Shown here in pieces: positions 1 to 7,970 of a stretch of DNA of 53,766 bases. The first letter of the stretch is position 1; each line of letters opens with the position of its first letter. Origin of the DNA: an uncultured bacterium (lineage in GTDB: Bacteria > Cyanobacteriota > Vampirovibrionia > Gastranaerophilales > Gastranaerophilaceae). The stretch lies in NCBI GenBank assembly GCA_902802825.1, contig CADCNV010000003.1:1-53766 (forward strand), in the 5' to 3' direction. A program made the position numbers and the translations under genes. Under the pieces are notes generated by a model. That model saw only the letters and a program-made list of their open reading frames with translations. It searched no databases and was not told the origin of the DNA.

Positions 1-772
1 CAAGTTCATTGAACAGTTTGTGAAGTTGGTCTTTGAACTCCCCAACCCCTAAAAAATCGCCTAAAACTATTGCAGAAACATTTTGTCTGAATTTATCAAT
101 ATTCATAAGTTGTCTGAACGAACGGTCTATTTTATAAACCGGCTCATTTAAATCCTCAGCAAAAAATATAAATTTCTCATCAGGAATAAAATCAATTCCG
201 CATAAAGAGCAAACTGTTGCTAAATTACCGCCCCATAAGATACCCTGAGCTTCTCCGCTTTTGTATGTTTTTAGATTATGTGCAGTAATTGTCAACGAGT
301 CATTTGTAAGTGCACTCCAAAAATTATTTTCTGTAAATTTATCTATATTATCAGGTTGGAAATCTCCTTTAGCCATTGGCGCAGAATAAGTAATTAAACC
401 GGCTTTTTTATAAAACATCAAAGAAAGTGCAGTAATATCCGAATATCCGCAAAATATTTTCGGATTATTTTTGATAAGTTCATAATCTATTTTGTTTATT
501 AGTTTTATTGATCCGTAGCCCCCTCTTGCGCAGAAAATTGCATTAACTTCTTTGTCTGCAAATGCCTCATGCAGATCTTCAAGACGTTCTTTATCTTGTC
601 CTGCAAAATATCTGTCTGATTTGAAGATATTTTTTCCTAATTTAATTTTGTAACCTGAATTCTCAAAATATTTTACTGAGTTTAGTATTTTATCTTTTTC
701 GACATTCCCTGCCGGTGCAATTATAGCTATTGTATCGCCTTTTTTAAGTTTATTTGGTTTAATTAAATTCAT
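1..772 (-). CDS. ldcA: Muramoyltetrapeptide LD-carboxypeptidase, peptidase S66 (3' end outside window)
   Basis: The reading frame starts at ATG 772-770 (MNLIKPNKLKKGD) and runs off the left edge, giving about 257 codons. The family is a serine peptidase that removes the terminal D-Ala from cytoplasmic murein tetrapeptides during cell-wall recycling. Visible family features are the N-terminal IAIIAPAG strand, ARGGYGS, the nucleophile motif GYSDIT (Ser in G-x-S-D), the WGGNL motif, and FFAEDLNEPVYKIDR, which carries the conserved Glu. The catalytic His region would lie beyond the window. There is no signal peptide, as expected for the cytoplasmic enzyme. The gene is divergent from dnaX across 95 bp. 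Family assignment is firm; it is partial only because of the window edge. Confidence 0.9.
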   Translation of the reverse strand, partial: MNLIKPNKLKKGDTIAIIAPAGNVEKDKILNSVKYFENSGYKIKLGKNIFKSDRYFAGQDKERLEDLHEAFADKEVNAIFCARGGYGSIKLINKIDYELIKNNPKIFCGYSDITALSLMFYKKAGLITYSAPMAKGDFQPDNIDKFTENNFWSALTNDSLTITAHNLKTYKSGEAQGILWGGNLATVCSLCGIDFIPDEKFIFFAEDLNEPVYKIDRSFRQLMNIDKFRQNVSAIVLGDFLGVGEFKDQLHKLFNEL

Positions 773-829
773 CGATATACCCCCCTTTGCCTGAGCCATT
801 TTCCCCTAAAAGGGGCAAAAAAATTATTA

Positions 830-858
830 TTGTATAAATGATTTTGCTTTGATATAAT
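830..858 (+). promoter_or_regulatory. dnaX promoter (TTGTAT-17-TATAAT), probably leaderless
   Basis: The -35 box TTGTAT is at 830-835, a 17-nt spacer follows, and the -10 box TATAAT is at 853-858. The dnaX ATG at 868 lies only 9 nt after the -10 box, so transcription should begin within a few bases of the start codon. No Shine-Dalgarno sequence precedes the ATG. Confidence 0.65.
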
Positions 859-867
859 AACATTATC

Positions 868-2709
868 ATGAATAAAAATTATGTACCTTTATATCGCAAA
901 TACAGACCTCAGGCATTAGAGCAAATTGTTGGTCAGGAACATGTAAAAAAAGCTTTGTCAAATGCTATTGAGTCTGATAGAATTGCCCATGCGTACTTGT
1001 TTACCGGACCGAGAGGTACCGGCAAAACATCTACCGCGCGTATATTCGCGAAATCTCTAAATTGTGAAAAAGGTCCTACAATTTCGCCTTGTAATGAATG
1101 TGAAAATTGTATAAACATAACAAAATCAATTCCTATCGATGTCATAGAAATTGACGCCGCAAGTAACCGTTCAGTAAGTGATGCTGAAGAAATTATCCAA
1201 AATGTCGCTATGGCGCCTGTTCACAGCCGCTATAAAATTTATATTATTGACGAAGTTCATATGCTGACACCTACTGCATTTAATGCGTTACTCAAAACAT
1301 TGGAAGAACCGCCTGAAAATGTTATTTTTATACTTGCGACAACTGAAGTTCACAAAGTTCTTGATACTATTAAAAGCCGTTGTCAGAGGTTCGATTTTAA
1401 GCGTATTACGACAGATGATATATCAAAACATCTTCGTTTTATTTCTGATAATGAGAAAATTAACATAACCGATGAAGCACTTAATTATATTGCTTCCAAT
1501 TCCGCTGGTGGTATGCGTGACAGTATAGCTCTTTTAGATCAGTTAAGTGTTTTAAATTCTACAAAAGAAGCAATTTCTGTTGATGACATCAATCGTCTTT
1601 TAGGACGGCTGTCATTCGGCTCACTAAGCGAGTTATTTTTAAATATAATTAAATCTGATTCAAATTCCGCACTTGAAGTGTTGAATAATATTTATAACCA
1701 AGGGAATGAACCATCGCAGATTCTATCAAATTTTCTTGAATATCTGAGGAATGCTTTGATTTTAAAATCTACCGATATAAAGTCTGTTCAGGGTATTGTT
1801 CAGCTAAATGAAGAACAAATTAAAAAATTAGAGGAATTACTTGAAAATATTGAAACCCATCAGATTGTATCACTTATTGATAAATGTTCATCCTATATTA
1901 AAGAATTAAAATTAGCGACGAATCCTAAATTGTGGCTTGATGTTGCAGTTTTGGATATGTCTAATTTGGTTCAAAACACAAAACTTGAAGATTTACAAAC
2001 CCGGTTACAACAGTTAGAAGCCGGAAATATTTCAAGGCATACTCCTGCATATAATACCCCTCCAATGCCTGTTAATAAGATGGCTGTTAGTGATGATAAA
2101 AATGAAGATATTAAACCGGTTGTCCCTCAAAAAAACAATGAAATTAAATCAGAGCAGAAACAGAATTCTTCTGTGGCAAAACCTTCAATATCTGCAAATT
2201 CGGCGCTAAAAGATTTGTGGGCTAAATTTTTAGATAATATCTCAAGCTTCGCGTCTAGGGCTATATTAAAACAGCATGCGATACCTGTAAAATTTTCATC
2301 AGATGAGGTTATTATAGCCATAAAAAGTGACAGTTGGCTTTCTAAATTCAGAGATGAATCGGATCGTTTATCTTTAATAGAATCAGCTGTTAAAGCTGTT
2401 GTTGGCGGGAATCCGAAAATTGTTTTGCGCTCTCCTAATTCTGATGATGCTAAGTTAACTGAATCAGCTGTTAAAACTTCAAACATTGAGCCCAAAAAAA
2501 CTTTGATACCGCAAGAGTCTGAATCAAATGAAGATGTAAATCAGGCAGTTGAACAGATTGATGAGAGTGAAGGAGCAGTTGAAGATTCTGATTCTGATGA
2601 AAAAAAAACTCAAAAAATAGTTAATACGTCAAAAAGAGAAGATTCTGCATTCCATTCTGATAATGTTAATATGGTCTTAGACCTTTTTGAAGGTAAAATT
2701 ATTGAATAA
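868..2709 (+). CDS. dnaX: DNA polymerase III subunits gamma and tau
   Basis: This is the clamp-loader ATPase of the replicative polymerase, 613 residues, close to the usual tau length. Walker A GPRGTGKT is at residues 47-54, a zinc module uses Cys66/75/78/81, Walker B DEVH is at 128-131, and the SRC sensor motif is at 170-172. Domain III follows to about residue 370, then a Ser/Glu/Lys-rich linker and a C-terminal tau-like region (about 455-530). An A AAA AAC heptamer at 2130-2136 sits in frame. A -1 slip there would reach TGA at 2139-2141 and give a gamma-like product of 424 residues, close to the 431 of E. coli gamma. The start has no Shine-Dalgarno sequence and is probably leaderless. It is convergent with typA. 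Confidence 0.97.
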   Translation: MNKNYVPLYRKYRPQALEQIVGQEHVKKALSNAIESDRIAHAYLFTGPRGTGKTSTARIFAKSLNCEKGPTISPCNECENCINITKSIPIDVIEIDAASNRSVSDAEEIIQNVAMAPVHSRYKIYIIDEVHMLTPTAFNALLKTLEEPPENVIFILATTEVHKVLDTIKSRCQRFDFKRITTDDISKHLRFISDNEKINITDEALNYIASNSAGGMRDSIALLDQLSVLNSTKEAISVDDINRLLGRLSFGSLSELFLNIIKSDSNSALEVLNNIYNQGNEPSQILSNFLEYLRNALILKSTDIKSVQGIVQLNEEQIKKLEELLENIETHQIVSLIDKCSSYIKELKLATNPKLWLDVAVLDMSNLVQNTKLEDLQTRLQQLEAGNISRHTPAYNTPPMPVNKMAVSDDKNEDIKPVVPQKNNEIKSEQKQNSSVAKPSISANSALKDLWAKFLDNISSFASRAILKQHAIPVKFSSDEVIIAIKSDSWLSKFRDESDRLSLIESAVKAVVGGNPKIVLRSPNSDDAKLTESAVKTSNIEPKKTLIPQESESNEDVNQAVEQIDESEGAVEDSDSDEKKTQKIVNTSKREDSAFHSDNVNMVLDLFEGKIIE

Positions 2710-2729
2710 TATCATAATTAGATATAATT

Positions 2730-4523
2730 TTAGTTGTATATTTTTCTGTTTAAATCGGCTTTTCTTAACCTGATATTTTCAGGTGTTATTTCAACAAGCT
2801 CATCGTCAGTAATGTATTCTAATGCTTCTTCAAGGGACAGAATTCTTGGGGCTTGCAGTGTAACCATTACGTCAGCTGTTGAACTTCTCATATTTGTAAG
2901 CTTTTTGGTTTTGCAAATGTTAACAACGATGTCTTGTGGTCTGTTTCCTTCACCGATAATCATTCCTCTATAAACCTTAGTTTTTGGGGTTACAAAAAAT
3001 ACTCCTCTGTCTTCAAATTGTGCCAATGCATATGGTATTGCTTCTCCTTGTTCGTGAGCGATGATTGATCCGCATCTTTGTCTGCTAATATCTCCGGCAT
3101 AAGGTCTGTAATGGAGGAATGTATGATACATAATACCTTCACCCCTTGTCATTCTGATAAATTCATTTCTAAATCCGATTAAGCCCCTTGCAGGAATGTG
3201 GAATGTTAAATGAGTTCTGCCTTTAGCTGATTTCATATCTTTCATTTCACCTTTACGATTTGAAAGACGTTCAATTGCAGAACCTGCATACTCATCAGGA
3301 ACATCAACAATAAGGTTCTCATATGGTTCACATTGTTCACCATTGATATTTTTAAAAATAACTTCCGGCTTTGAAACTGCAAATTCATAACCTTCGCGGC
3401 GCATTGTCTCAATAAGAATACTTAAGTGCAGTTCTCCTCGCCCTGAAACTTTGAAACAGTCGGTAGAATCTGTGTCTTCAACTCTTAGACTTACATTTTT
3501 TTCAAGCTCTGTATATAATCTTTTTCTTAACTGGCGGGAAGTCACAAATTTACCTTCCTGACCTGCAAACGGACTGTCATTAACAGAAAAATTCATTTGT
3601 AATGTCGGTTCATCAACTTTTATTAATGGCAATGCCTGAGGATTTTCAGGGTCGCAGAGTGTTTCTCCGATTTGGATGTCGGAAAAGCCAGCTATCCCAA
3701 CTATATCTCCTGCATTTGCTTCATTAATTTCTATTCGGCCTAAATCATGGAAACCAAACAATTTTGTTATTTTGCCCTTACTTTGAGTTCCATCTTGCTG
3801 AATCCAACATACAGTATCTTGTGAGTGAACAACACCCTGTGCAATTCTCCCTATTACTATTCTGCCTACATATTCGTTATAATCAAGTGTTGTTGCTCTG
3901 AATTGGAACGGTTTTGTCGAATCACCTTCCGGAGCGGCTATGTTTTCTAAAATACAATCTAACAATGGTATCATGTCTTTCGGTTCATCTTCAAGTTCTT
4001 TTATTGCAAATCCGTTTAAACTGCTTGCAAAAATGAACGGGAAGTCAATTAAATCGGCTCTGTCAGTTAATTCCGTAAATAAATCAAACACTTTGTCTAA
4101 AGCCGTAAGCGGTTCAGCTGCCGGCTTATCAATTTTATTAATAACAACGATAATTTTTAACCCAAGTTCAAGTGCCTTTGATAAAACAAATCTTGTCTGT
4201 GGCATAGGGCCTTCTGCAGCATCAACAATTAAAAGTGCACCGTCAACCATCCCTAATACACGTTCAACTTCGCCGCCAAAATCTGCGTGCCCAGGAGTAT
4301 CAACTACATTTATTTTGGTATCTTTGTAATTAATAGCAATATTTTTTGAAAGAATTGTGATTCCTCTTTCTCTTTCAAGGTCATTGCTGTCCAATACACG
4401 TTCTTCAACATGCTGATTTTCTCTGAACACCCCTGCCTGTTTTAACAAGCAATCCACAAGAGTTGTTTTCCCGTGGTCAACGTGTGCAATAATTGCTATA
4501 TTTCTGATTTTATTATCTGTCAT
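2730..4523 (-). CDS. typA: Ribosome-associated GTPase TypA/BipA
   Basis: This translational GTPase binds the 70S ribosome and helps large-subunit assembly and stress adaptation. G1 is AHVDHGKTTL, the switch II region has DTPGHADF, and NKID is the G4 motif. The protein then has EF-Tu-like domain II, EF-G-like domains III and V, and the BipA-specific C-terminal domain (SGRGELHLSILIE, PARGLIGFRNEF). I chose ATG 4523 (MTDNKIRNIAIIAH) because it fits the family N-terminus and has GGCGGGA just upstream. An in-frame ATG at 4535 would add four residues and cannot be excluded. The length of 597 residues is normal. The promoter lies immediately upstream with a perfect palindrome over its -10 box. Confidence 0.95.
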   Translation of the reverse strand: MTDNKIRNIAIIAHVDHGKTTLVDCLLKQAGVFRENQHVEERVLDSNDLERERGITILSKNIAINYKDTKINVVDTPGHADFGGEVERVLGMVDGALLIVDAAEGPMPQTRFVLSKALELGLKIIVVINKIDKPAAEPLTALDKVFDLFTELTDRADLIDFPFIFASSLNGFAIKELEDEPKDMIPLLDCILENIAAPEGDSTKPFQFRATTLDYNEYVGRIVIGRIAQGVVHSQDTVCWIQQDGTQSKGKITKLFGFHDLGRIEINEANAGDIVGIAGFSDIQIGETLCDPENPQALPLIKVDEPTLQMNFSVNDSPFAGQEGKFVTSRQLRKRLYTELEKNVSLRVEDTDSTDCFKVSGRGELHLSILIETMRREGYEFAVSKPEVIFKNINGEQCEPYENLIVDVPDEYAGSAIERLSNRKGEMKDMKSAKGRTHLTFHIPARGLIGFRNEFIRMTRGEGIMYHTFLHYRPYAGDISRQRCGSIIAHEQGEAIPYALAQFEDRGVFFVTPKTKVYRGMIIGEGNRPQDIVVNICKTKKLTNMRSSTADVMVTLQAPRILSLEEALEYITDDELVEITPENIRLRKADLNRKIYN

Positions 4524-4547
4524 AATTCCCGCCATTCAATTTGTTTA

Positions 4548-4582
4548 GTGTAAATTTTACACTTATATAATAATACGGTAAA
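4548..4582 (-). promoter_or_regulatory. typA promoter with a 15-bp palindrome over the -10 box
   Basis: On the minus strand TTTACC (4582-4577) is followed by a 17-nt spacer and TAAAAT (4559-4554). The sequence GTGTAAATTTTACAC at 4548-4562 is a perfect inverted repeat (GTGTAAA / TTTACAC around one base) and covers the -10 element, as an operator would. No regulator is identified. Confidence 0.5.
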
Positions 4583-4608
4583 TTTTTTATTTCAACCTGC
4601 CGGTAATA

Positions 4609-5997
4609 TTACTTGTTGGTACTGTAATCGTGATAGGCAATTATTGAGCAAGACAGACACATTATTCCAAATAAAATGCCAAATAACATTGTAGTATGAT
4701 AAGATTGCAAAAATGCAGCTTGCTCTCCTCGATTAGAAAACAATGTCCTGAAGCTTTCAAACAATGTAATTGTAATTGCAACCCCAAGAATATTCCCAAG
4801 ATTTCTTGAGAGTGACAGTATACCGCTTGCAACCCCAAGTTCGTTTGTTTTTACGCTTGTTATAATTGCATTGTTTGACGGGGATTGGAATAAACCGTTC
4901 CCAATACCCATAATTATTGATGCCCCAACAATTTGCCACATTTGAGTTTTTAATCCGAAGGTCGTAAATATTAAAAGTGCTAATATATATATGCATGGTC
5001 CGATTCTTGTGAGAATTTTACTCCCGTGGGTTCCAGAATATGCCCCAGCAAATGGTGCAACTGTTGCTGATGCAATGGAATACGGTAATATTAACAAACC
5101 CGTTGTAAATGCATCATATTTTAATATTCCCTGTAAAAACAACGGAAGTAAAATTGCATTTGTAAACATTGTCATATACGAGGTCATTACAGCAATATTC
5201 CCAAAAGTGAATGGCTTAATTTTAAACATTTTAAAATTTATCATAGGGTATGATATTTTTTTATCTCTGAAATAAAATAATCCGCCAAATAATAGAGTTA
5301 AAATACCCAATAATATGATTTGTAAAGATTTCCACCCCCAGCTGTGTCCTTGTGAAATTGCAAGCAGTAATGATAACAGAGAAATTCCAAAATATAGAAA
5401 GCCCTTATAATCAAATTTTAGTTCTTTTCTTCTTATATATGACGGAATCAGTTTGTAAGCATAATATCCGCAAATCAAAGCAATCGGAACTGAAGGAATA
5501 AATATAGTCCTCCATCCGAAATAGTTTATCATCAAGCCGCCGACAGCAGGCCCCATCATTCCCCCTATTGCAACGAGTGAACCGTTTATCCCGAGTGCCT
5601 TTCCTCTGTTTTTCCCATGAAACAGTGTAGCAATTACTGCCGGGCCGTTCGCCATCATTATTGAAGCCCCAAGTGCTTCAATACATCTTGATATAATTAA
5701 AGTGGTAAAATTAGGTGAAATTGTGCAAAATATTGCGCCTGACGCAAATGTAAAAAAGCCGGTGGCATATACCTTATTTTTGGGATATAAATCCCCGATT
5801 TTTCCAAAAAACGGAAGAAATACTGTCATTACGAGCATATATGCTATTATTATCCACTGAACTTTAGTTAATGAAATATTCAAACCTTGTGAAATAGGAT
5901 ATAGAGCAAGCTGAACAGTTGTAGAATCCAACATCCCTAAAAAATTCCCAAGAATAATAATTATGCATATAATCCATTTTACAGGTAAATTTTTCAT
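4609..5997 (-). CDS. MFS drug/solute exporter, DHA2-like (EmrB type)
   Basis: This 462-residue inner-membrane transporter has roughly 14 hydrophobic segments, as in the proton-antiporting DHA2 family. The N-terminus LGMLDSTTVQLALYPI resembles the D-x-T-I-VNVALP motif of this family. Motif A is seen in FGKIGDLYPKNK after helix 2, and motif C-like residues in GGMMGPAVGGLMI after helix 5. Substrate is unknown; drug or metabolite efflux is the family norm. The gene is monocistronic and divergent from the first prepilin/S74 gene. Its ATG is 9 nt from an extended -10 box (TGCTAAAAT), so the mRNA may be leaderless. Confidence 0.85.
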   Translation of the reverse strand: MKNLPVKWIICIIIILGNFLGMLDSTTVQLALYPISQGLNISLTKVQWIIIAYMLVMTVFLPFFGKIGDLYPKNKVYATGFFTFASGAIFCTISPNFTTLIISRCIEALGASIMMANGPAVIATLFHGKNRGKALGINGSLVAIGGMMGPAVGGLMINYFGWRTIFIPSVPIALICGYYAYKLIPSYIRRKELKFDYKGFLYFGISLLSLLLAISQGHSWGWKSLQIILLGILTLLFGGLFYFRDKKISYPMINFKMFKIKPFTFGNIAVMTSYMTMFTNAILLPLFLQGILKYDAFTTGLLILPYSIASATVAPFAGAYSGTHGSKILTRIGPCIYILALLIFTTFGLKTQMWQIVGASIIMGIGNGLFQSPSNNAIITSVKTNELGVASGILSLSRNLGNILGVAITITLFESFRTLFSNRGEQAAFLQSYHTTMLFGILFGIMCLSCSIIAYHDYSTNK

Positions 5998-6006
5998 AAC
6001 AGTATA

Positions 6007-6036
6007 ATTTTAGCACGACATTTTTTTGAATGTCAG
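6007..6036 (-). promoter_or_regulatory. Promoter of the MFS gene with an overlapping inverted repeat
   Basis: On the minus strand an extended -10 (TGC TAAAAT, TAAAAT at 6012-6007) is preceded at 18 nt by CTGACA (6036-6031). The spacer/-35 region contains GACATT at 6017-6022 and AATGTC at 6029-6034, a 6-bp inverted repeat. A further AATGTCA lies at about 6049-6055 on the plus strand. This is a candidate site for a transporter-gene repressor; the regulator is not identified. Confidence 0.4.
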
Positions 6037-6071
6037 CAAATATTTTTTAATGTCACAAATTGTTAATATTA

Positions 6072-6100
6072 TTGAATGTTTAGTCCGAATGTGTTATAAT
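6072..6100 (+). promoter_or_regulatory. Promoter of the first prepilin/S74 gene (TTGAAT-17-TGTTATAAT)
   Basis: TTGAAT at 6072-6077, a 17-nt spacer and TATAAT at 6095-6100 with an extended TGt in front. This is a near-consensus housekeeping promoter about 35 bp upstream of the gene. Confidence 0.6.
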
Positions 6101-6134
6101 TTTAAGTATAAGTAAAATTTTCTTTGGAGTTATA

Positions 6135-7964
6135 TTGAGGATGATAAAAGGGAACAAGGCATTTTCTTTAACCGAGCTTTTGATAGTTATCGTAATTATT
6201 GCCGTGTTGTTCGCTGCTATGGCCCCTATTATTACCAAAAGGCAAGTTTCAGAAACGCATATGTCTGAGTCGATATGGAATTTTGTAACGGGTGATTCTG
6301 AACGTGATGCGTATTTTGACCCAGGTGTAGAAACATGGACTTCAAGCGTGTATATGGGTATGATACCAACTACCAATGATAAAACAGCAGGGAAATTGGT
6401 TATCGATGCAGGACAAATTACTTATAACAGTAAAACATATAATCAGCCGCAGATTCAGTTCAGATACTCTTATGATTCCAAACAACAAGGAAGAGGGTTG
6501 TCTTCGGCTTCGCTGTTTTTGAATGGCTCAAGTGTTATATTCGGGTCTTCTATTTCTCCGTATAATACTTCAAAATCTGTTATTTACGGTTTATCGAATC
6601 TGGTAAACAATACTTATGCAAATTCCCTTACTGTGTTTGGTTCAGGAGCTATGGAATATGCAAAAATCAGTTCAGGCGGCGGCTCAACTCCTCAGTATAT
6701 AATTGCTGTCGGTAGTCGTGCGGCTCAAAGAATAGGTGCGTCGGATACTAGTGATTCGGTTAACGGTATTTATATTGGTGCAGGTTCGGGGACTTCGTTG
6801 GCTGAGACAAAAGTGCCGCCAACCGGTAATATTGCTGTCGGATATAATTCCATGGCTTATTCCGATACATTAAATACTGAAGCAAAGACAGAAACAAAGG
6901 GCTTTCATAATGTATTTTTAGGGGCATATACAGGTAACGGTTTTACTGATACGTCCGCATCTTATAATACTATTGTAGGGTCTTTTTTCCCGGGTTCTAC
7001 TGCTTCATACAACACTATTATCGGGTATGATGTATATGCAAAAGGAGATCCCAATGTTTCATATTTAACTGCAATCGGTTACAATGCTTGCTCATCAGTT
7101 TCCGGTTCAAATGGATCAAAAGTTTGTATTGGTTCAAATTCAGGACATTTGGCCAATAATACTCCTGATGTTTTTGATACTGATACAGGTGAACATATTT
7201 ATCTCGGAGGGGTTCCTAGTTCTGCGCAAACCAGAGGATTTGCCGGACGTTCTGTTTTAGAAGTCCATAATAATACTGTAAATGGTCAAACCTACGGTAA
7301 TGTTGTTATAAATTCAAATCTTGTTGTAAGAGGAAACTTTTTCCCTTCTGATGGCAGTGGTGTAGTATATAATGAATTTAAAACTACACATGAAATATCA
7401 GGTCTTGAAGTGCCATATTACCGTTGCAGTAGTGATTCTTATAAGTCCATTCTTAATTACAATAATTTTGTATGCACTGATTTTGCGCAATCTAATCCTA
7501 AATCAATTAATGTTCTTGTCAAAAAAGGAGCTTGCTCAAACAGTAACGGGTATGCTGCAGGTAACGGTTGTCCTAATGTTATTTCGTCTGATATACGGCT
7601 AAAATCAAATATAACAGAGAATAATGTCGGACTTGACAAACTGATTCAGTTAAAACCATACAATTTTACTTATAAAAATGATGATAAAAGAGTTCGTCAT
7701 GTAGGTGTTATCGCTCAGGATTTACAGAAAATATTTCCTGATGCCGTAACAAAAGATAAAAATGGATATTTGCAAATCAGGTTTGAGGATATGTTTTATG
7801 CTTTGATTAATTCTATTAAGCAATTGGCTCAAAAACTTGATAATGTAAAAACTATGATAACGTCCGCCAAGTCGGATATTATAAAAGTTAAGGCAGATCA
7901 TAAGGATATCAGGAAACAAATATCGTCTCTTGATATGCGTATAAAGCGCCTCGAAAGGAAGTAA
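6135..7964 (+). CDS. Prepilin-type protein with YadA-like head repeats and C-terminal S74 chaperone domain (copy 1)
   Basis: 609 residues. Residues 1-34 form a type IV prepilin leader and helix: a basic leader, cleavage expected at Ala9|Phe10, Glu14 at +5, then a hydrophobic stretch ending at PIITKR. Residues about 160-335 hold short repeats such as GNIAVGYNSM, YNTIIGYDV and LTAIGYNACS, like the beta-roll head of trimeric autotransporters and tail fibres. Cys319 and Cys331 flank the last repeat. VLEVHNN (375) and NLVVRG (395) follow. The last 125 residues begin with SDIRLK (Ser485, Lys490) and contain HVGVIAQDLQKIFP plus a terminal coiled coil. This is a peptidase S74 domain, which in phage tail spikes trimerises the fibre and then cuts itself off at that Ser/Lys pair. 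The TTG start at 6135 sits 5 nt after GGAG (6126-6129); ATG 6141 is the alternative. Function on the cell surface is inferred. Confidence 0.85.
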   Translation: MRMIKGNKAFSLTELLIVIVIIAVLFAAMAPIITKRQVSETHMSESIWNFVTGDSERDAYFDPGVETWTSSVYMGMIPTTNDKTAGKLVIDAGQITYNSKTYNQPQIQFRYSYDSKQQGRGLSSASLFLNGSSVIFGSSISPYNTSKSVIYGLSNLVNNTYANSLTVFGSGAMEYAKISSGGGSTPQYIIAVGSRAAQRIGASDTSDSVNGIYIGAGSGTSLAETKVPPTGNIAVGYNSMAYSDTLNTEAKTETKGFHNVFLGAYTGNGFTDTSASYNTIVGSFFPGSTASYNTIIGYDVYAKGDPNVSYLTAIGYNACSSVSGSNGSKVCIGSNSGHLANNTPDVFDTDTGEHIYLGGVPSSAQTRGFAGRSVLEVHNNTVNGQTYGNVVINSNLVVRGNFFPSDGSGVVYNEFKTTHEISGLEVPYYRCSSDSYKSILNYNNFVCTDFAQSNPKSINVLVKKGACSNSNGYAAGNGCPNVISSDIRLKSNITENNVGLDKLIQLKPYNFTYKNDDKRVRHVGVIAQDLQKIFPDAVTKDKNGYLQIRFEDMFYALINSIKQLAQKLDNVKTMITSAKSDIIKVKADHKDIRKQISSLDMRIKRLERK

Positions 7965-7970
7965 CAGTAA

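Noticed and set aside
782..822. CCCC-TAAA-GGGG hairpin between ldcA and dnaX as terminator
   Set aside because: It is followed by A rather than T on the plus strand and lies upstream of both divergent genes, so there is no transcript for it to stop.
2600..2608. A9 run near the end of dnaX as the frameshift site
   Set aside because: Slippage there would shorten the protein by only about 30 residues, which would not give a gamma-like product. The A AAA AAC site at 2130-2136 fits much better.
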